Shown piece by piece: positions 42,569-52,229 of a stretch of 64,000 nucleotides of DNA. The stretch spans positions 38,080-102,079 of the forward strand of contig JAFTWW010000010.1 in NCBI GenBank assembly GCA_017465085.1, read 5' to 3'. The notes below the pieces were generated by a model that had not been told where the DNA came from, made no database searches, and was given only the letters and a program-made list of their open reading frames with translations. This DNA comes from Clostridia bacterium. Lineage in GTDB: Bacteria > Bacillota > Clostridia > Oscillospirales > Acutalibacteraceae. How positions within the stretch are numbered: position 1 is the first letter of the stretch; every line of letters starts with the position of its first letter. Both the position numbers and the translations under genes were made by a program.

Positions 42569-44278
42569 TTATTTATCTGAGAGAACAAGCTCAATAACCT
42601 GAGAATCGATGGGAATCCATTCCTTGCGAATAACGGGAAGGCCTTCCTTTTCAAATGCAAAGTCAACATAATCAGAGCTTAGTACCTTGTTATTTTCGAA
42701 CTTAACCTCTTTGCCATCAAGAAGAACTTTATCACATTTCTTGCCAACGGGCAGAAGAATGTGACAGTCAACACTCTTTGAAGGACAACGAAGCTCATAG
42801 GTCATTTTCTCGCCATCGTACCAATAGTTAGACTGCACCACAGACTTCGAACATTCATAACCCGTAGTATAGCGGATTTCCTTATGCTCGGTAACTGCCC
42901 AACGGGGTGAAAATTTAAGTTCACTGTAGCATACACCGTCATCAACGATACCTGCAAGGCCTGCATCGATAGCATCCATAACTGCGCCTGCGCTCCAACC
43001 TGTAGGTCCACCCGAAATATCTTTACCTGTTTCGGGATCGTGGAGGAAATACATACTGCCAACCTTAGCGGTCAAATCGCGAACGCGCTTGATAATATCC
43101 CAGCCGTAAGCTTCATGACCGTTATTAAAAGCGGCCTTTGCAAGCTCACCTGCAGTCATAGTGGAGATACCGCCGTTAACATAGTCCTTAGGTCTATCAT
43201 TGCCGTAGGCATCCTTAAAATGCTCATAAGGAGGATTTATGCAATACCATTCAGCAAATGCAGGGAAAGTATCCTTTCTTCTTCTGTATTCGCTGATTAT
43301 CTTATCATTCTGTTCAAGTGTGGTGATACCGCGGTTCATATCGTATGTATTAGAAAGGGATAAAATCTTGGTTTCATCAGCGCCCTCGGCACCATCGTGG
43401 CCCAAATGCACCTGATGGGTAAAGAAATTACCGTTCCAGCAATATTTATTAAGATTATCACGGAGCTTTGCGGCTCTTTCCTCCCACTCGCTTGCCTTGA
43501 TATCGTTACCAAAACGGCGGTTAAGCCACGCGAGTTGCATCATTGCCTGATACACGCCAGTGTTATCACCGTGCATAATGGACATAGGAGTATCCTCATG
43601 GATTTCACGGTTTTTACCTGAATCAGCACCGTAAGCAAAGTCCCAGGTATCCATGGTGAATGCGCGCTTGCAAAGACCGTGTTCCTCATCCCAACGCTTA
43701 GGATCACTAGTCATATAATCAATAGACTTTTCGAGCCTGGGAAGGACCTTCTTAATCCATTCCTCATCACCTGTTGCCTTATAAACAGTATAAGCGCCTT
43801 CAACAACAAGATATTCCACATCAGCCTCAATTTCGATGCGTACAAGGGCCAAATGATCGTTTATAAACTTTGTTGTTGAGGGACAAATCTGAGCATGCAT
43901 ATTAGATTCGATAACTGTAATTTCGTAGAAATAGCCCTTCTCATTCTGATTCTCAATCATAAAATCAAGATAGCTTTTAAGATCGTGTTCCCAATGCTTA
44001 TAACCCTTCATTTCGTGAACATGGTCACGAAGCCAGTTGATGCTTGCCATCCTTGCAACGCCATCAACAAAGAATAAACGACGATCCTTGGCAATAATCT
44101 GACGAAGATGCATCATAAAACGCGCCCATGAGGGTGTTGAGAAGATATTGGAAAGGCTGATTATCTTCATACCTTTATCGTCAGAAGAAAGCATTGTGGG
44201 AATACCGAATTCTCCTAAGTTATAGTCATTAGTGCCATCATGGAACAGATGGCAATCGGGTAGTTTGATTTCACTCAT
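42569..44278 (-). CDS. Six-hairpin glycosidase-like protein
   Basis: A 569-residue protein without a signal peptide, so cytoplasmic. The central part is an (alpha/alpha)6 barrel of the GH78/GH116/GH63-like clan: RWDEEHGLCKRAFTMDTWDFAYG, TPMSIMHGDNTGVYQAMMQLAW and the acidic WSAGAVMDAIDAGL late helix. A C-terminal beta-sandwich ends the chain. The exact GH family and linkage are unclear. It follows a sugar-binding lipoprotein gene in one operon, so it probably cleaves the imported oligosaccharide. No permease is encoded nearby. Confidence 0.75.
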   Translation of the reverse strand: MSEIKLPDCHLFHDGTNDYNLGEFGIPTMLSSDDKGMKIISLSNIFSTPSWARFMMHLRQIIAKDRRLFFVDGVARMASINWLRDHVHEMKGYKHWEHDLKSYLDFMIENQNEKGYFYEITVIESNMHAQICPSTTKFINDHLALVRIEIEADVEYLVVEGAYTVYKATGDEEWIKKVLPRLEKSIDYMTSDPKRWDEEHGLCKRAFTMDTWDFAYGADSGKNREIHEDTPMSIMHGDNTGVYQAMMQLAWLNRRFGNDIKASEWEERAAKLRDNLNKYCWNGNFFTHQVHLGHDGAEGADETKILSLSNTYDMNRGITTLEQNDKIISEYRRRKDTFPAFAEWYCINPPYEHFKDAYGNDRPKDYVNGGISTMTAGELAKAAFNNGHEAYGWDIIKRVRDLTAKVGSMYFLHDPETGKDISGGPTGWSAGAVMDAIDAGLAGIVDDGVCYSELKFSPRWAVTEHKEIRYTTGYECSKSVVQSNYWYDGEKMTYELRCPSKSVDCHILLPVGKKCDKVLLDGKEVKFENNKVLSSDYVDFAFEKEGLPVIRKEWIPIDSQVIELVLSDK

Positions 44279-44302
44279 TTTGATTGCTCCTTAGTTAAAA
44301 AA

Positions 44303-44329
44303 GGCAGGCAGAGCATCGCTCTACCTGCC
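44303..44329 (-). other. Intercistronic hairpin between the sugar-binding lipoprotein and glycosidase genes
   Basis: GGCAGG-C-AGAGC / GCTCT-A-CCTGCC, 12 positions with one mismatch and a 3-base loop. No terminal T run is present. It is the third such hairpin in the window placed straight after a solute-binding-protein gene. Confidence 0.65.
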
Positions 44330-44366
44330 CGATTATACAGACTATATTATAATAGCTTGCAAATAA

Positions 44367-45824
44367 TTACTTAGACTGATTAACGGTTTCGTCAATACAT
44401 GCCTGATATTGAGGATAGTACTCATCAAGAACCTTAGCAATATCTTCACCATCGCGAACCTTCTTAATCATAGGATCGTGAAGGGTTACGGTGCTAGCGC
44501 TGGAGGTAGTGAAGCCGCCGTGACGGTTAGGAATGGTCTTACCAGCCATGATCTTATCAATAAGAGCCTGATCTTCATCATCATACTCGTTAGAGCCCTT
44601 AACGGTTGACTTATAGGTAGCCTCGAAAGCAGCCCATGCAAGAGCGATACGAGGATCAGAGCCATTACCGGCGCTGATGGAGGTATACCAACCGGTAGGA
44701 TAAGCATCAGACATCTGCTTGCCATCTTCATCAATAAGAGGAATGGGAACGATTTCGAGGTTCTCTACCTTCTTACCGAATGCCATAGACTTCTTAACCT
44801 GAGCAACGAGGCCGGGATACTTAGAGGACTCTTCAAAGTATACATAGTTACGGCCTTCGATGAAGGACTTGGTGTGGTCGGAACCATCCATCTTTTCACC
44901 GATAGCATCGTTACCGTTATAAATCTTCTGAATGAGTTCAAGAGCCTTAACGGTCTCAGGAGCCTTAAGATTAAGAACGGGCTTACCGTCATCAACAGTT
45001 ATAGAAGACTTACCATAGGTCTGGGTAATTACAAAGAAGGAAGCGAGGTAGTAGATGTTCTGAGAAGCATCAGTAACCTCTTTGCCCTGCTCAAATACCT
45101 TAGCCCAAGTCCACTGACCGTTGTTATAAAGGGTGCGGGGATCTTCAAGCTCAGCCTTCTGGAAGAGAGCCTTGTTGTAATAGAAGATATCGGGGAATGC
45201 GCAGTTGTTATCGCAAACGCCGTATAACTTGCCGTCCCAAAGGAACTTGTTAGTCTTTTCCATATTAATACCGGAAAGATCAACCTGCTTCTTGAAGCTT
45301 GCATTGTTCATTGCATCGGTAAGATCAGCATAGCAACCTGCGATAGGACCTGCGGGGAAGAAGTTACCGTGAACATAGCAGATATCATAGGGATCGCCGG
45401 TACTCATACGCTGAGAAACCTGAGTATTGTAACCAGAGAACTGAAGGGTATGAGTTTTAACCTTACAGCCATACTTGGTCTGGAAAGCAGAAATCATAGC
45501 CTTGAAAGAGGTAGTGTTGTACTGATCCTCTTCGGTAATAGCCATAGTTACAGTCTTGCCCTTAAGATCGAAATCCTTCTTAAGAAGCTCGGAAGAGCTC
45601 TGACCGGCATCCTTACCGGTAGAGGTGGTGCCACCCTTGTTGCTAGAAGAAGTTTTATCTTTACTGCTAGTCTCATCTTCTTCCTCGCCATCAGTCTCAT
45701 CACTTACATCTTCATACTCATAGTAGTAAGAGTAATAAGACTCATCGCCGGAATCCTTGGAGCAAGCGGTAAGAGGTAAAATCATCATTACCAGCGCAAG
45801 AATGCATGCAATAATTCTTTTCAT
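44367..45824 (-). CDS. Extracellular solute-binding lipoprotein (family 1, sugar ABC transporter)
   Basis: A 485-residue lipoprotein. The signal peptide ends in a lipobox (LTAC at about residues 18-21), followed by an acidic/Tyr/Ser/Gly low-complexity linker of about 65 residues. The mature domain is a family 1 carbohydrate-binding protein (TVTMAITEEDQYNTTSFKAM, DPYDICYVHGNFF, GWYTSISAGNGSDPRIALAW). It would capture an oligosaccharide for an MsmK/UgpAE-like importer, which is not in the window. The linker is longer than usual. Confidence 0.85.
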   Translation of the reverse strand: MKRIIACILALVMMILPLTACSKDSGDESYYSYYYEYEDVSDETDGEEEDETSSKDKTSSSNKGGTTSTGKDAGQSSSELLKKDFDLKGKTVTMAITEEDQYNTTSFKAMISAFQTKYGCKVKTHTLQFSGYNTQVSQRMSTGDPYDICYVHGNFFPAGPIAGCYADLTDAMNNASFKKQVDLSGINMEKTNKFLWDGKLYGVCDNNCAFPDIFYYNKALFQKAELEDPRTLYNNGQWTWAKVFEQGKEVTDASQNIYYLASFFVITQTYGKSSITVDDGKPVLNLKAPETVKALELIQKIYNGNDAIGEKMDGSDHTKSFIEGRNYVYFEESSKYPGLVAQVKKSMAFGKKVENLEIVPIPLIDEDGKQMSDAYPTGWYTSISAGNGSDPRIALAWAAFEATYKSTVKGSNEYDDEDQALIDKIMAGKTIPNRHGGFTTSSASTVTLHDPMIKKVRDGEDIAKVLDEYYPQYQACIDETVNQSK

Positions 45825-45904
45825 TGCTTGTTTTCTCCTTTTTATATTGTTTTAATATATGTAGCAGCAAACCACTCACGCTGCAACTACAACATTATAT
45901 GTAC

Positions 45905-45964
45905 GCAAATGAGCACCTGCTCATTTGCAAGTTGATTATACTATACTGATGCACAAAATGTCAA
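45905..45964 (-). promoter_or_regulatory. Promoter and palindromic operator of the sugar-binding protein operon
   Basis: On the minus strand: TTGACA (45959-45964), 18 bp, TATAAT (45935-45940). Immediately downstream, a perfect inverted repeat GCAAATGAGCA-CC-TGCTCATTTGC (45905-45928) overlaps the start region. A LacI- or GntR-type repressor site is likely. No regulator gene is adjacent. Confidence 0.75.
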
Positions 45965-46065
45965 GACATTGATTGAAAATTTTGCACATTTTAGCACTAT
46001 TTCACTATTAAATTTACAAACTGTTAACAATCCATTAAAAATCATTGGAAAAACTGTTAAAAAGA

Positions 46066-46095
46066 GGAAAGATTCCCGTGAAAAAGAATCTTTCC
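46066..46095 (-). terminator. Terminator after the phosphoribosyltransferase gene
   Basis: GGAAAGATTC / GAATCTTTCC with a 10-nt loop, 10 bases beyond the stop, followed by a T-rich tract on the minus strand. Confidence 0.75.
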
Positions 46096-46104
46096 AAAAA
46101 TAAA

Positions 46105-46644
46105 CTATTTGAAGAATAAGGGCAATTTTTCCAAGAAAATTACATCTTGACGCTCGGCAGCTTCACCTTCTGCTAAGAAGAAACAGGAAGCGGCTTCAAC
46201 GGCGCCCGCTTTTTTAACAAGTTCTCTTACTGCCGCCAAGGATTCGCCCGTGCTAACTACATCATCGAGAATAAGTACCCTCTTCCCTTTCATAAGCTTA
46301 ACTTCGGTTTCACCGAGATAGAGATGCTGTTCCTTTTTAGTAGTAATCGAAGTAACGGTAACCTCAATGGGATTACGCATATAAACCTTAACACCCTTAC
46401 GAGCTACCACATAAGGCTTACCTGATTGGCGGGACATCTCATAGGCCATAGGAATACTTTTGGCCTCGGGAGTAAGAATTATATCAAATTCGGGAGCTTT
46501 TTTAAGAAGCTCTGCGCAACCCGCAACGGTAAGCTCAACATCGCCGAATATAATAAAAGCGGCAATATCAAGATGCTCGTTAACGGGGAATTTTTCGAGG
46601 TTTCTCTCGAGACCTGCGATTTTCATAGTATAATATTCCGACAT
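46105..46644 (-). CDS. Type I phosphoribosyltransferase (adenine phosphoribosyltransferase-like)
   Basis: The start at ATG 46644 gives a 179-residue product with GGGGTGGTA upstream. The PRPP loop is VLILDDVVSTGES (about residues 124-136). VILTPEAKSIPMAYEMSRQSG forms the hood and substrate region. The sequence is closer to the clostridial phosphoribosyltransferase group often labelled Apt than to Upp or Hpt. Overlap with hit suggests co-expression with alaS. The nucleobase is inferred, not shown. Confidence 0.75.
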   Translation of the reverse strand: MSEYYTMKIAGLERNLEKFPVNEHLDIAAFIIFGDVELTVAGCAELLKKAPEFDIILTPEAKSIPMAYEMSRQSGKPYVVARKGVKVYMRNPIEVTVTSITTKKEQHLYLGETEVKLMKGKRVLILDDVVSTGESLAAVRELVKKAGAVEAASCFFLAEGEAAERQDVIFLEKLPLFFK

Positions 46645-46658
46645 ATTACCACCCCATA

Positions 46659-47000
46659 TCAGCCCGGAGGCCACTGTAAATTACGGCGGGCAAGTAAATG
46701 AAAATGTATGTGACCAACAGTCTGACCGCCTTCTTCACCGCAGTTATTAACAACACGGTAGCCTTTTTCAAGCCCTTCTGTCTTGGCAATTTTAGCAACT
46801 GCCTCAAAAACCTTAGCGATATACACGCTGTTCTCCCCGTTTATCTCATCAGTAGAGCCGATATGAATCTTGGGAATAACAATAACGTGAAAGGGTGCCA
46901 CGGGAGAAATATCGTTAAAGGCATATACATATTCATCCTCATATACCTTTGCACTTGATATTTCGCCCTTTAATATCTTACAAAAAAGACAATCACTCAT
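46659..47000 (-). CDS. HIT family protein (HinT-like nucleotide hydrolase)
   Basis: A 113-residue protein with the histidine triad VGHIHFHLLARR (H-x-H-x-H). The zinc-type N-terminus CLFCKILKGEI has two Cys. It hydrolyses adenosine phosphoramidates, including aminoacyl-AMP released by tRNA synthetases, which suits its place directly after alaS. The start overlaps the alaS stop by one base. Confidence 0.92.
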   Translation of the reverse strand: MSDCLFCKILKGEISSAKVYEDEYVYAFNDISPVAPFHVIVIPKIHIGSTDEINGENSVYIAKVFEAVAKIAKTEGLEKGYRVVNNCGEEGGQTVGHIHFHLLARRNLQWPPG

Positions 47001-49627
47001 CAGTTAATCATTCCTTCTACTATAGACTGAACTGCCGACAACGCCTCATCAGCCTTGGCAATCTCCTTGCCGCCTGCCATAGCGCTATCGGGTTTACCGC
47101 CGCCGTTACCGCCTGCAATCTGGGCAACCGCCTTTACAATATTACCTGCATGGGCTCCTCGGGATAAAGCGGCCTTACCAACACCTGCGCAGAAGGTAAG
47201 CTTTTCACCGTTTACAGATGCGAGAACAGCAACAGCATTATCGTTATCGCCCTTAACGGTATCAATCATTTTTCTAAGCTCATCGGGGGAAGTGCCATCA
47301 AATTTAGCAGTAACTACCTTGATACCGCCAACATCGGCAGCGCTTGCCATAATATCGTTAAGCTTACCCGAAGCAAGCTTTGCCTCTAATGCCTCAATCT
47401 TTTTGGAATCTTCCTTCATTTGCTTTACAGTTGCGGCTGTTTTACTTGCAACATCCTCGATGTTACCGATTTTAAGAACAGAAGCAGTATCGCAAAGCAA
47501 GGATTTATAATGGTCAATAAGGTCCACTACGGCAAAGCCCGTAAGGGCTTCAATGCGGCGTGTGCCTGCCGCAATTCCGCTTTCGGAAACAATTCTGAAA
47601 AGACCGATTTTAGCGGTATTATCAACATGGGTGCCGCCGCAAAGCTCGGTGGAGAACTCCCCTGCCTTAACAACTCTAACGATATCACCGTATTTTTCAC
47701 CGAAGAGAGCCATAGCGCCGAGGGATTTTGCCTCATCAATGGGCATCTCACGGTTATCTACTGCAATTCCATCAAGGATAGCAGTATTTACAAGGCATTC
47801 AACCTTTTCAATTTCCTCGGAAGTAAGCGCTGAGAAATGGGTGAAGTCAAAACGAACAGATTTTTCGTTTACAAGCTGACCAGCCTGCTCAACGTGGGTG
47901 CCGAGCACCTTTCTTAAAGCTGCCTGTAGCAAGTGGGCGGCAGTATGATTACGGCGGATTGCATTACGGCGTTTTACATCAATGGAAACTGTAACCTTAT
48001 CGCCTACAGAAAGCGAACCGTTTACAATAACTGCTTGATGGGTGAACACACCGCCTGTAGTCTTTTTAGTATCTTCAATAAAAAATACATTGTCAGATTT
48101 ATCGGCGCATAATGTTCCGCGGTCTCCTACCTGTCCGCCACTTTCAGCATAGCATACGGTTTTATCAAGAACAATAACGGCTTTACAGTTGGTAGCGTTA
48201 GAACAATGCTCGCCATCGCAAACAATATCAACAATCTCCGCCTCGCAGGAATTTTCACTATATCCCAAAAATTCGGTGGCAGGAATGTTATCAAAGTTTA
48301 TACCGTCACTACTCCAACTTTCACCATCAGAAGCCTTACGGGAAGAACGGGCAAGCTCGCGCTGACGCTGCATATGCTCATTAAAGCCATCCTCATCAAC
48401 GCTCATACCCTTTTCTGCAAGTATATCTTTTGTAAGGTCAAACGGGAATCCATAGGTATCATAGAGCTTGAATGCATCCTCACCCGAGAGTGTTCCGCCC
48501 TTCTTAGTAAGCTCGTTAAGAATGCCGAGACCTTGATCAATGGTTTTGGAAAAGCTTGCTTCCTCATTGGAGATAACCTTTTTAATAAGCTCCTGCTTTT
48601 CAACAAGCTCGGGATAACCCGATTTGTTTTCAGCAATAACTGCCTCGCACATCTCTTTAAGGAAAGGTTTATCAATACCTATAAGCCTACCGTGGCGCGC
48701 GGCTCTTCTGATAAGCCTACGAAGAACATATCCCCGACCCTCGTTGGAAGGAATTATACCATCGCTAATCATAAAGGTTGAAGCGCGAGCGTGGTCGGTA
48801 ATAGCGCGGATGGAAATATCGGTATTCTTATCCTTACCGTATTCCTTGCCCGAAATTTCGCAAACCTTATTAAGAATGTTTCTAACGGTATCAACCTCAA
48901 ACATATTATCAACACCCTGCATAACACAGGCAAGTCTTTCAAGGCCCATACCGGTATCAATGTTTTTATGTTCAAGCTCTGTATAGGTGCCATCACCCTG
49001 ATTGTTGAACTGGGTGAAAACGTTGTTCCAGATTTCCATATATCTATCGCAATCGCAACCTGGCTTACAATCGGGTGAGCCACATCCGTATTTCTCGCCA
49101 CGATCGAAATAAATCTCACTGCAGGGACCGCAAGGGCCTGTACCGTGCTCCCAGAAGTTATCGGCCTTACCGAGTTTTACTATTCTTTCTTCAGGAACAC
49201 CGATAACATCTCTCCAAAGGGCATAAGCCTCATCGTCCTCCTCATATACGGAGGGCCAGAGAAGATTTTCGGGAATCTCTAAATCTTTGGTTAAAAACTC
49301 CCACGCCCACGGAATAGCCTCTTTCTTAAAATAATCGCCGAAGGAGAAATTTCCGAGCATCTCAAAATATGTGCCGTGACGGGCGGTATGTCCTACTCTT
49401 TCTAGGTCAGGTGTACGGATACATTTCTGACAGGTTGTAACACGGGTTGAAGGAGGAGTTACCTCGCCCGTGAAATACTTTTTCATAGGCGCCATACCCG
49501 AGTTGATAAGTAACAGCGATTTATCGTTATTAGGAACAAGTGAAAAACTACCGAGCCTTAAATGACCTTTAGATTCAAAAAAGGCAAGGTATCTTTCTCT
49601 CAGTTCGTTTAATGACATCCATTTCAT
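47000..49627 (-). CDS. alaS: Alanyl-tRNA synthetase
   Basis: A full-length 875-residue class II synthetase. The catalytic core has FLPNNDKSLL-like and GMAPMKKYFTG motifs, and TCQKCIRTPDLERVGHTARHGTYFEMLGNF. The editing domain has RRNHTAAHLLQAALRK and CGGTHV zinc ligands. The C-terminal oligomerisation/DHHA1 domain ends with GNGGGKPDSAMAGG. It charges tRNA-Ala and clears mischarged Ser and Gly. The leader is only about 35 bases, so no T-box riboswitch precedes it. Confidence 0.98.
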   Translation of the reverse strand: MKWMSLNELRERYLAFFESKGHLRLGSFSLVPNNDKSLLLINSGMAPMKKYFTGEVTPPSTRVTTCQKCIRTPDLERVGHTARHGTYFEMLGNFSFGDYFKKEAIPWAWEFLTKDLEIPENLLWPSVYEEDDEAYALWRDVIGVPEERIVKLGKADNFWEHGTGPCGPCSEIYFDRGEKYGCGSPDCKPGCDCDRYMEIWNNVFTQFNNQGDGTYTELEHKNIDTGMGLERLACVMQGVDNMFEVDTVRNILNKVCEISGKEYGKDKNTDISIRAITDHARASTFMISDGIIPSNEGRGYVLRRLIRRAARHGRLIGIDKPFLKEMCEAVIAENKSGYPELVEKQELIKKVISNEEASFSKTIDQGLGILNELTKKGGTLSGEDAFKLYDTYGFPFDLTKDILAEKGMSVDEDGFNEHMQRQRELARSSRKASDGESWSSDGINFDNIPATEFLGYSENSCEAEIVDIVCDGEHCSNATNCKAVIVLDKTVCYAESGGQVGDRGTLCADKSDNVFFIEDTKKTTGGVFTHQAVIVNGSLSVGDKVTVSIDVKRRNAIRRNHTAAHLLQAALRKVLGTHVEQAGQLVNEKSVRFDFTHFSALTSEEIEKVECLVNTAILDGIAVDNREMPIDEAKSLGAMALFGEKYGDIVRVVKAGEFSTELCGGTHVDNTAKIGLFRIVSESGIAAGTRRIEALTGFAVVDLIDHYKSLLCDTASVLKIGNIEDVASKTAATVKQMKEDSKKIEALEAKLASGKLNDIMASAADVGGIKVVTAKFDGTSPDELRKMIDTVKGDNDNAVAVLASVNGEKLTFCAGVGKAALSRGAHAGNIVKAVAQIAGGNGGGKPDSAMAGGKEIAKADEALSAVQSIVEGMIN

Positions 49628-49665
49628 AATTTTTACATCCCTTAAAATACAAAATATTCTAAAAT

Positions 49666-49694
49666 ATTATATACCTCTTTTTATATTTTGTCAA
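49666..49694 (-). promoter_or_regulatory. Promoter of alaS-hit-prt
   Basis: On the minus strand: TTGACA (49689-49694), 17 bp, TATAAT (49666-49671). Both boxes match consensus exactly. Confidence 0.88.
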
Positions 49695-49696
49695 CG

Positions 49697-49725
49697 AAAA
49701 ACCGCCACTAAAAAGTGACGGTTTA
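49697..49725 (-). terminator. Terminator of the peptidase operon
   Basis: AAACCG-C-CACT / AGTG-A-CGGTTT with a short A-rich loop and one mismatch. It lies between the M24 stop and the alaS promoter. Confidence 0.75.
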
Positions 49726-49731
49726 ATATAT

Positions 49732-50802
49732 TTACAAAATTATAAGCTTTTTATCACTGCCCGTTATATCAATACAACCGTTTTCGGTTACATAAACCAT
49801 ATCCTCGATACGAACACCGAATTTGTTTTCGAGGTAAATACCGGGCTCCACTGTCATAACAGTTCCCTTTTTAAGAACTGTTTCACAGCGGGTATTAAAA
49901 CAGGGGTTTTCGTGGATTTCAATTCCAACGCTGTGACCGAGTCCATGACCGAAGCAACCCTCATACCCTGCTCCATTGATAATATCACGGGCAACCTTAT
50001 CAATATCCTTGCAAACCATACCCGGTTTTACTGCCTTAATGGCCTCTATTTGTGACTTCAATACAGTTTCATATACCCTCAACTGCTCATCACTAACGCC
50101 GCCTACGGCAACAGTTCTTGTCATATCAGAGCGGTAACCATCTACAACGGCGCCAAAATCCATAGTAACAAAATCCCCATCCTCTATAAGCTTATGGGAA
50201 GGAACACCGTGAGGCAACGAAGAATTTTTGCCTGATACAACAATAAAATCAAATGAAACGCCTTGACTTCCCAGTTTTCGCATATAGAACTCCATATCAA
50301 GCATAACATCAATTTCGCTCCTGCCGGGCTCAATGCGGTCAATTATATAGGAGAAAGTATCATCGGTGATTACCTGCGCTTTTTTAATAAGCTCCAGCTC
50401 TGCCTCGCTCTTAACGCTGCGCATATCCTCGAGTAAAACATCAAAGCGGTTGTCCTTTGAAATTTCAAAGGATGATAACTGCTTGGTTAGGTTTGCAAAC
50501 TCATCAACGCTTGTGCTATAGGTTTCTACAAACACAGTTTTTACACCGTTCTTTTTAAGAAGCTCATCAATCTCGTTAGCAACGCGATTAGATAACAAAA
50601 CTGCGCAGGAATCAACCACGGATTTAGCCTTTTCAAAATATCTGAAATCGATAAGGAAATAAGAATTTTCTTTAGTAACAAGAACCTTACCTGCGCTCGA
50701 TTCAAAGCCCGTTAAATAGAATCTGTTTGAGTGGGAGGTTACGAGCAAGGCCTCGCTGTTTTCAAGAGCCGACTGAACATTTGCAATTCTTTCTTTTATC
50801 AT
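49732..50802 (-). CDS. Xaa-Pro aminopeptidase (M24 family)
   Basis: A 356-residue creatinase/aminopeptidase P-type enzyme. The N-terminal half (TSHSNRFYLTGFESSAGKVLV) is the creatinase-like domain. The metal site residues are in MDFGAVVDGYRSDMTRTVAVG (two Asp), GHGLGHSVGIEIHE (His) and VEPGIYLE (Glu). It removes N-terminal residues preceding proline. It lies 8 bases after the pepD-like gene and is co-transcribed with it. Confidence 0.92.
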   Translation of the reverse strand: MIKERIANVQSALENSEALLVTSHSNRFYLTGFESSAGKVLVTKENSYFLIDFRYFEKAKSVVDSCAVLLSNRVANEIDELLKKNGVKTVFVETYSTSVDEFANLTKQLSSFEISKDNRFDVLLEDMRSVKSEAELELIKKAQVITDDTFSYIIDRIEPGRSEIDVMLDMEFYMRKLGSQGVSFDFIVVSGKNSSLPHGVPSHKLIEDGDFVTMDFGAVVDGYRSDMTRTVAVGGVSDEQLRVYETVLKSQIEAIKAVKPGMVCKDIDKVARDIINGAGYEGCFGHGLGHSVGIEIHENPCFNTRCETVLKKGTVMTVEPGIYLENKFGVRIEDMVYVTENGCIDITGSDKKLIIL

Positions 50803-50810
50803 ATTATCAC

Positions 50811-52229
50811 CTACATACTGCTTAACAGTTTGATTAAAAATTCATAAAGCCTCTCAACAGAGGAAACAGAAATACGCTCTCGCGGGGTATGAATATCCCA
50901 CATATCAGGGCCTATGGATACCGCATCAAGATTTTGAAGCTTATCACTTAAAATGCCACATTCAAGGCCTGCATGTATTGTTTCCACAACAGGATCTTTA
51001 GAATACATAGCTTTATATACCGATACCATTTTATCTATGAGCGGAGAATCCTTACGGTATTCCCATGCAGGATAGTGACCGTAATCCGCATATTCACCGC
51101 CATGGTTTTCAGCAATTGCTTTGAGTTTTTTCAAAAGTTCCTCTTTACAAATATTTTTAGCGCTACGCACGGCAAAGCTGATATGAACACCGCAATCGGT
51201 CGTTTTTAGAATACCGAGATTAAGGGAAGTTTCAACTAAGCCCTCAATATCCTCACTCATAGCCTGAATACCGTTAGGTACATCACATAAAAGTTTAACA
51301 ATGGTATTTGAATCAGCTATACTAAAGCCATCAACAGAAGCCGTGGTTTGCATAACTGTAATTGAAAGCTTGTTATCGGTCTCGACTCTTATTTCATCTG
51401 CATATGCAGTAGCAATTTCACTTAAATTTAAGTCACCATTATAACAAATGATACATTCGCTTTCGCGGGGTATGGCGTTATCCTTTAGTCCGCCATCAAT
51501 ACTGATAATATTAAAATCAAAGGTTAAACTGTTTAAGAAATTGCCTAACACGATATTAGCATTAAGTCTGCCCTTATCAATTTCTGCTCCCGAATGACCG
51601 CCTATCAGTCCCGAAATACGTATCTTATAAAATTTGCCCGATACAGCCTCTTTTCCGAGATTGAGACCAATTTCAGCACGGGCGCCACCTGCGCAACCAA
51701 CGGTGAAAACTCCCTCGTTTTCAGAGTCAATATTTATAAGGGCTCTCCCCTGCAGATTTGCAGGGTTAAGACCTATAGCGCCGAACATACCCGTTTCTTC
51801 ATCGGTTGTGAACAAGGCTTCTATCGCGGGATGCTCCAAGGAATTATCCTCAAGAATCGCAAGTACCATAGCTACTGCAATACCGTTATCCGCTCCGAGA
51901 GTTGTACCGTTGGCAGATACCAAATCACCTGATACCTTGAGCTCCAAACCATCGGTAAGAAAATCGATATTACAATCGTTTTCCTTTTCGCAAACCATAT
52001 CAAGATGCCCTTGAAGGATAACCGACTTTGAGGATTCATAACCATTTGATGCCTCTTTTTTTATTATAACATTATGATGTTCATCGGTTATATACTCTAA
52101 GCCAAGCTGTTCAGCTACCGAAATGCAATATTCGCTTATAGCTTTACAGTTACCCGAGCCGTGCGGTATGCCACAAAGCCTTTCAAAATAATAAAACACC
52201 CTCTCGGGCTTTAAGCCATCTAAAACCAA
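50811..52229 (-). CDS. pepD: Aminoacyl-histidine dipeptidase (PepD, M20 family)
   Basis: A 472-residue di-zinc peptidase. Zinc and catalytic motifs are ILQGHLDMVCEK, GADNGIAVAMVLA and TTDEETGMFGAIGL. GGHSGAEIDKGRLNANIV lies in the dimerisation insert, with the late HAGLECGIL His. It cleaves dipeptides such as Xaa-His. The gene is first in a two-peptidase operon and diverges from the DUF2953 gene across about 130 bases. Confidence 0.92.
   Translation of the reverse strand: MVLDGLKPERVFYYFERLCGIPHGSGNCKAISEYCISVAEQLGLEYITDEHHNVIIKKEASNGYESSKSVILQGHLDMVCEKENDCNIDFLTDGLELKVSGDLVSANGTTLGADNGIAVAMVLAILEDNSLEHPAIEALFTTDEETGMFGAIGLNPANLQGRALINIDSENEGVFTVGCAGGARAEIGLNLGKEAVSGKFYKIRISGLIGGHSGAEIDKGRLNANIVLGNFLNSLTFDFNIISIDGGLKDNAIPRESECIICYNGDLNLSEIATAYADEIRVETDNKLSITVMQTTASVDGFSIADSNTIVKLLCDVPNGIQAMSEDIEGLVETSLNLGILKTTDCGVHISFAVRSAKNICKEELLKKLKAIAENHGGEYADYGHYPAWEYRKDSPLIDKMVSVYKAMYSKDPVVETIHAGLECGILSDKLQNLDAVSIGPDMWDIHTPRERISVSSVERLYEFLIKLLSSM

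Noticed and set aside
46948-49627. Several plus-strand ORFs opposite alaS (up to 191 residues)
   Set aside because: All lie antisense to a full-length alanyl-tRNA synthetase and show no family features.
49628-49731. Possible T-box leader of alaS
   Set aside because: The leader after the -10 box is only about 35 bases. No specifier loop or antiterminator fits. The hairpin there terminates the peptidase operon.
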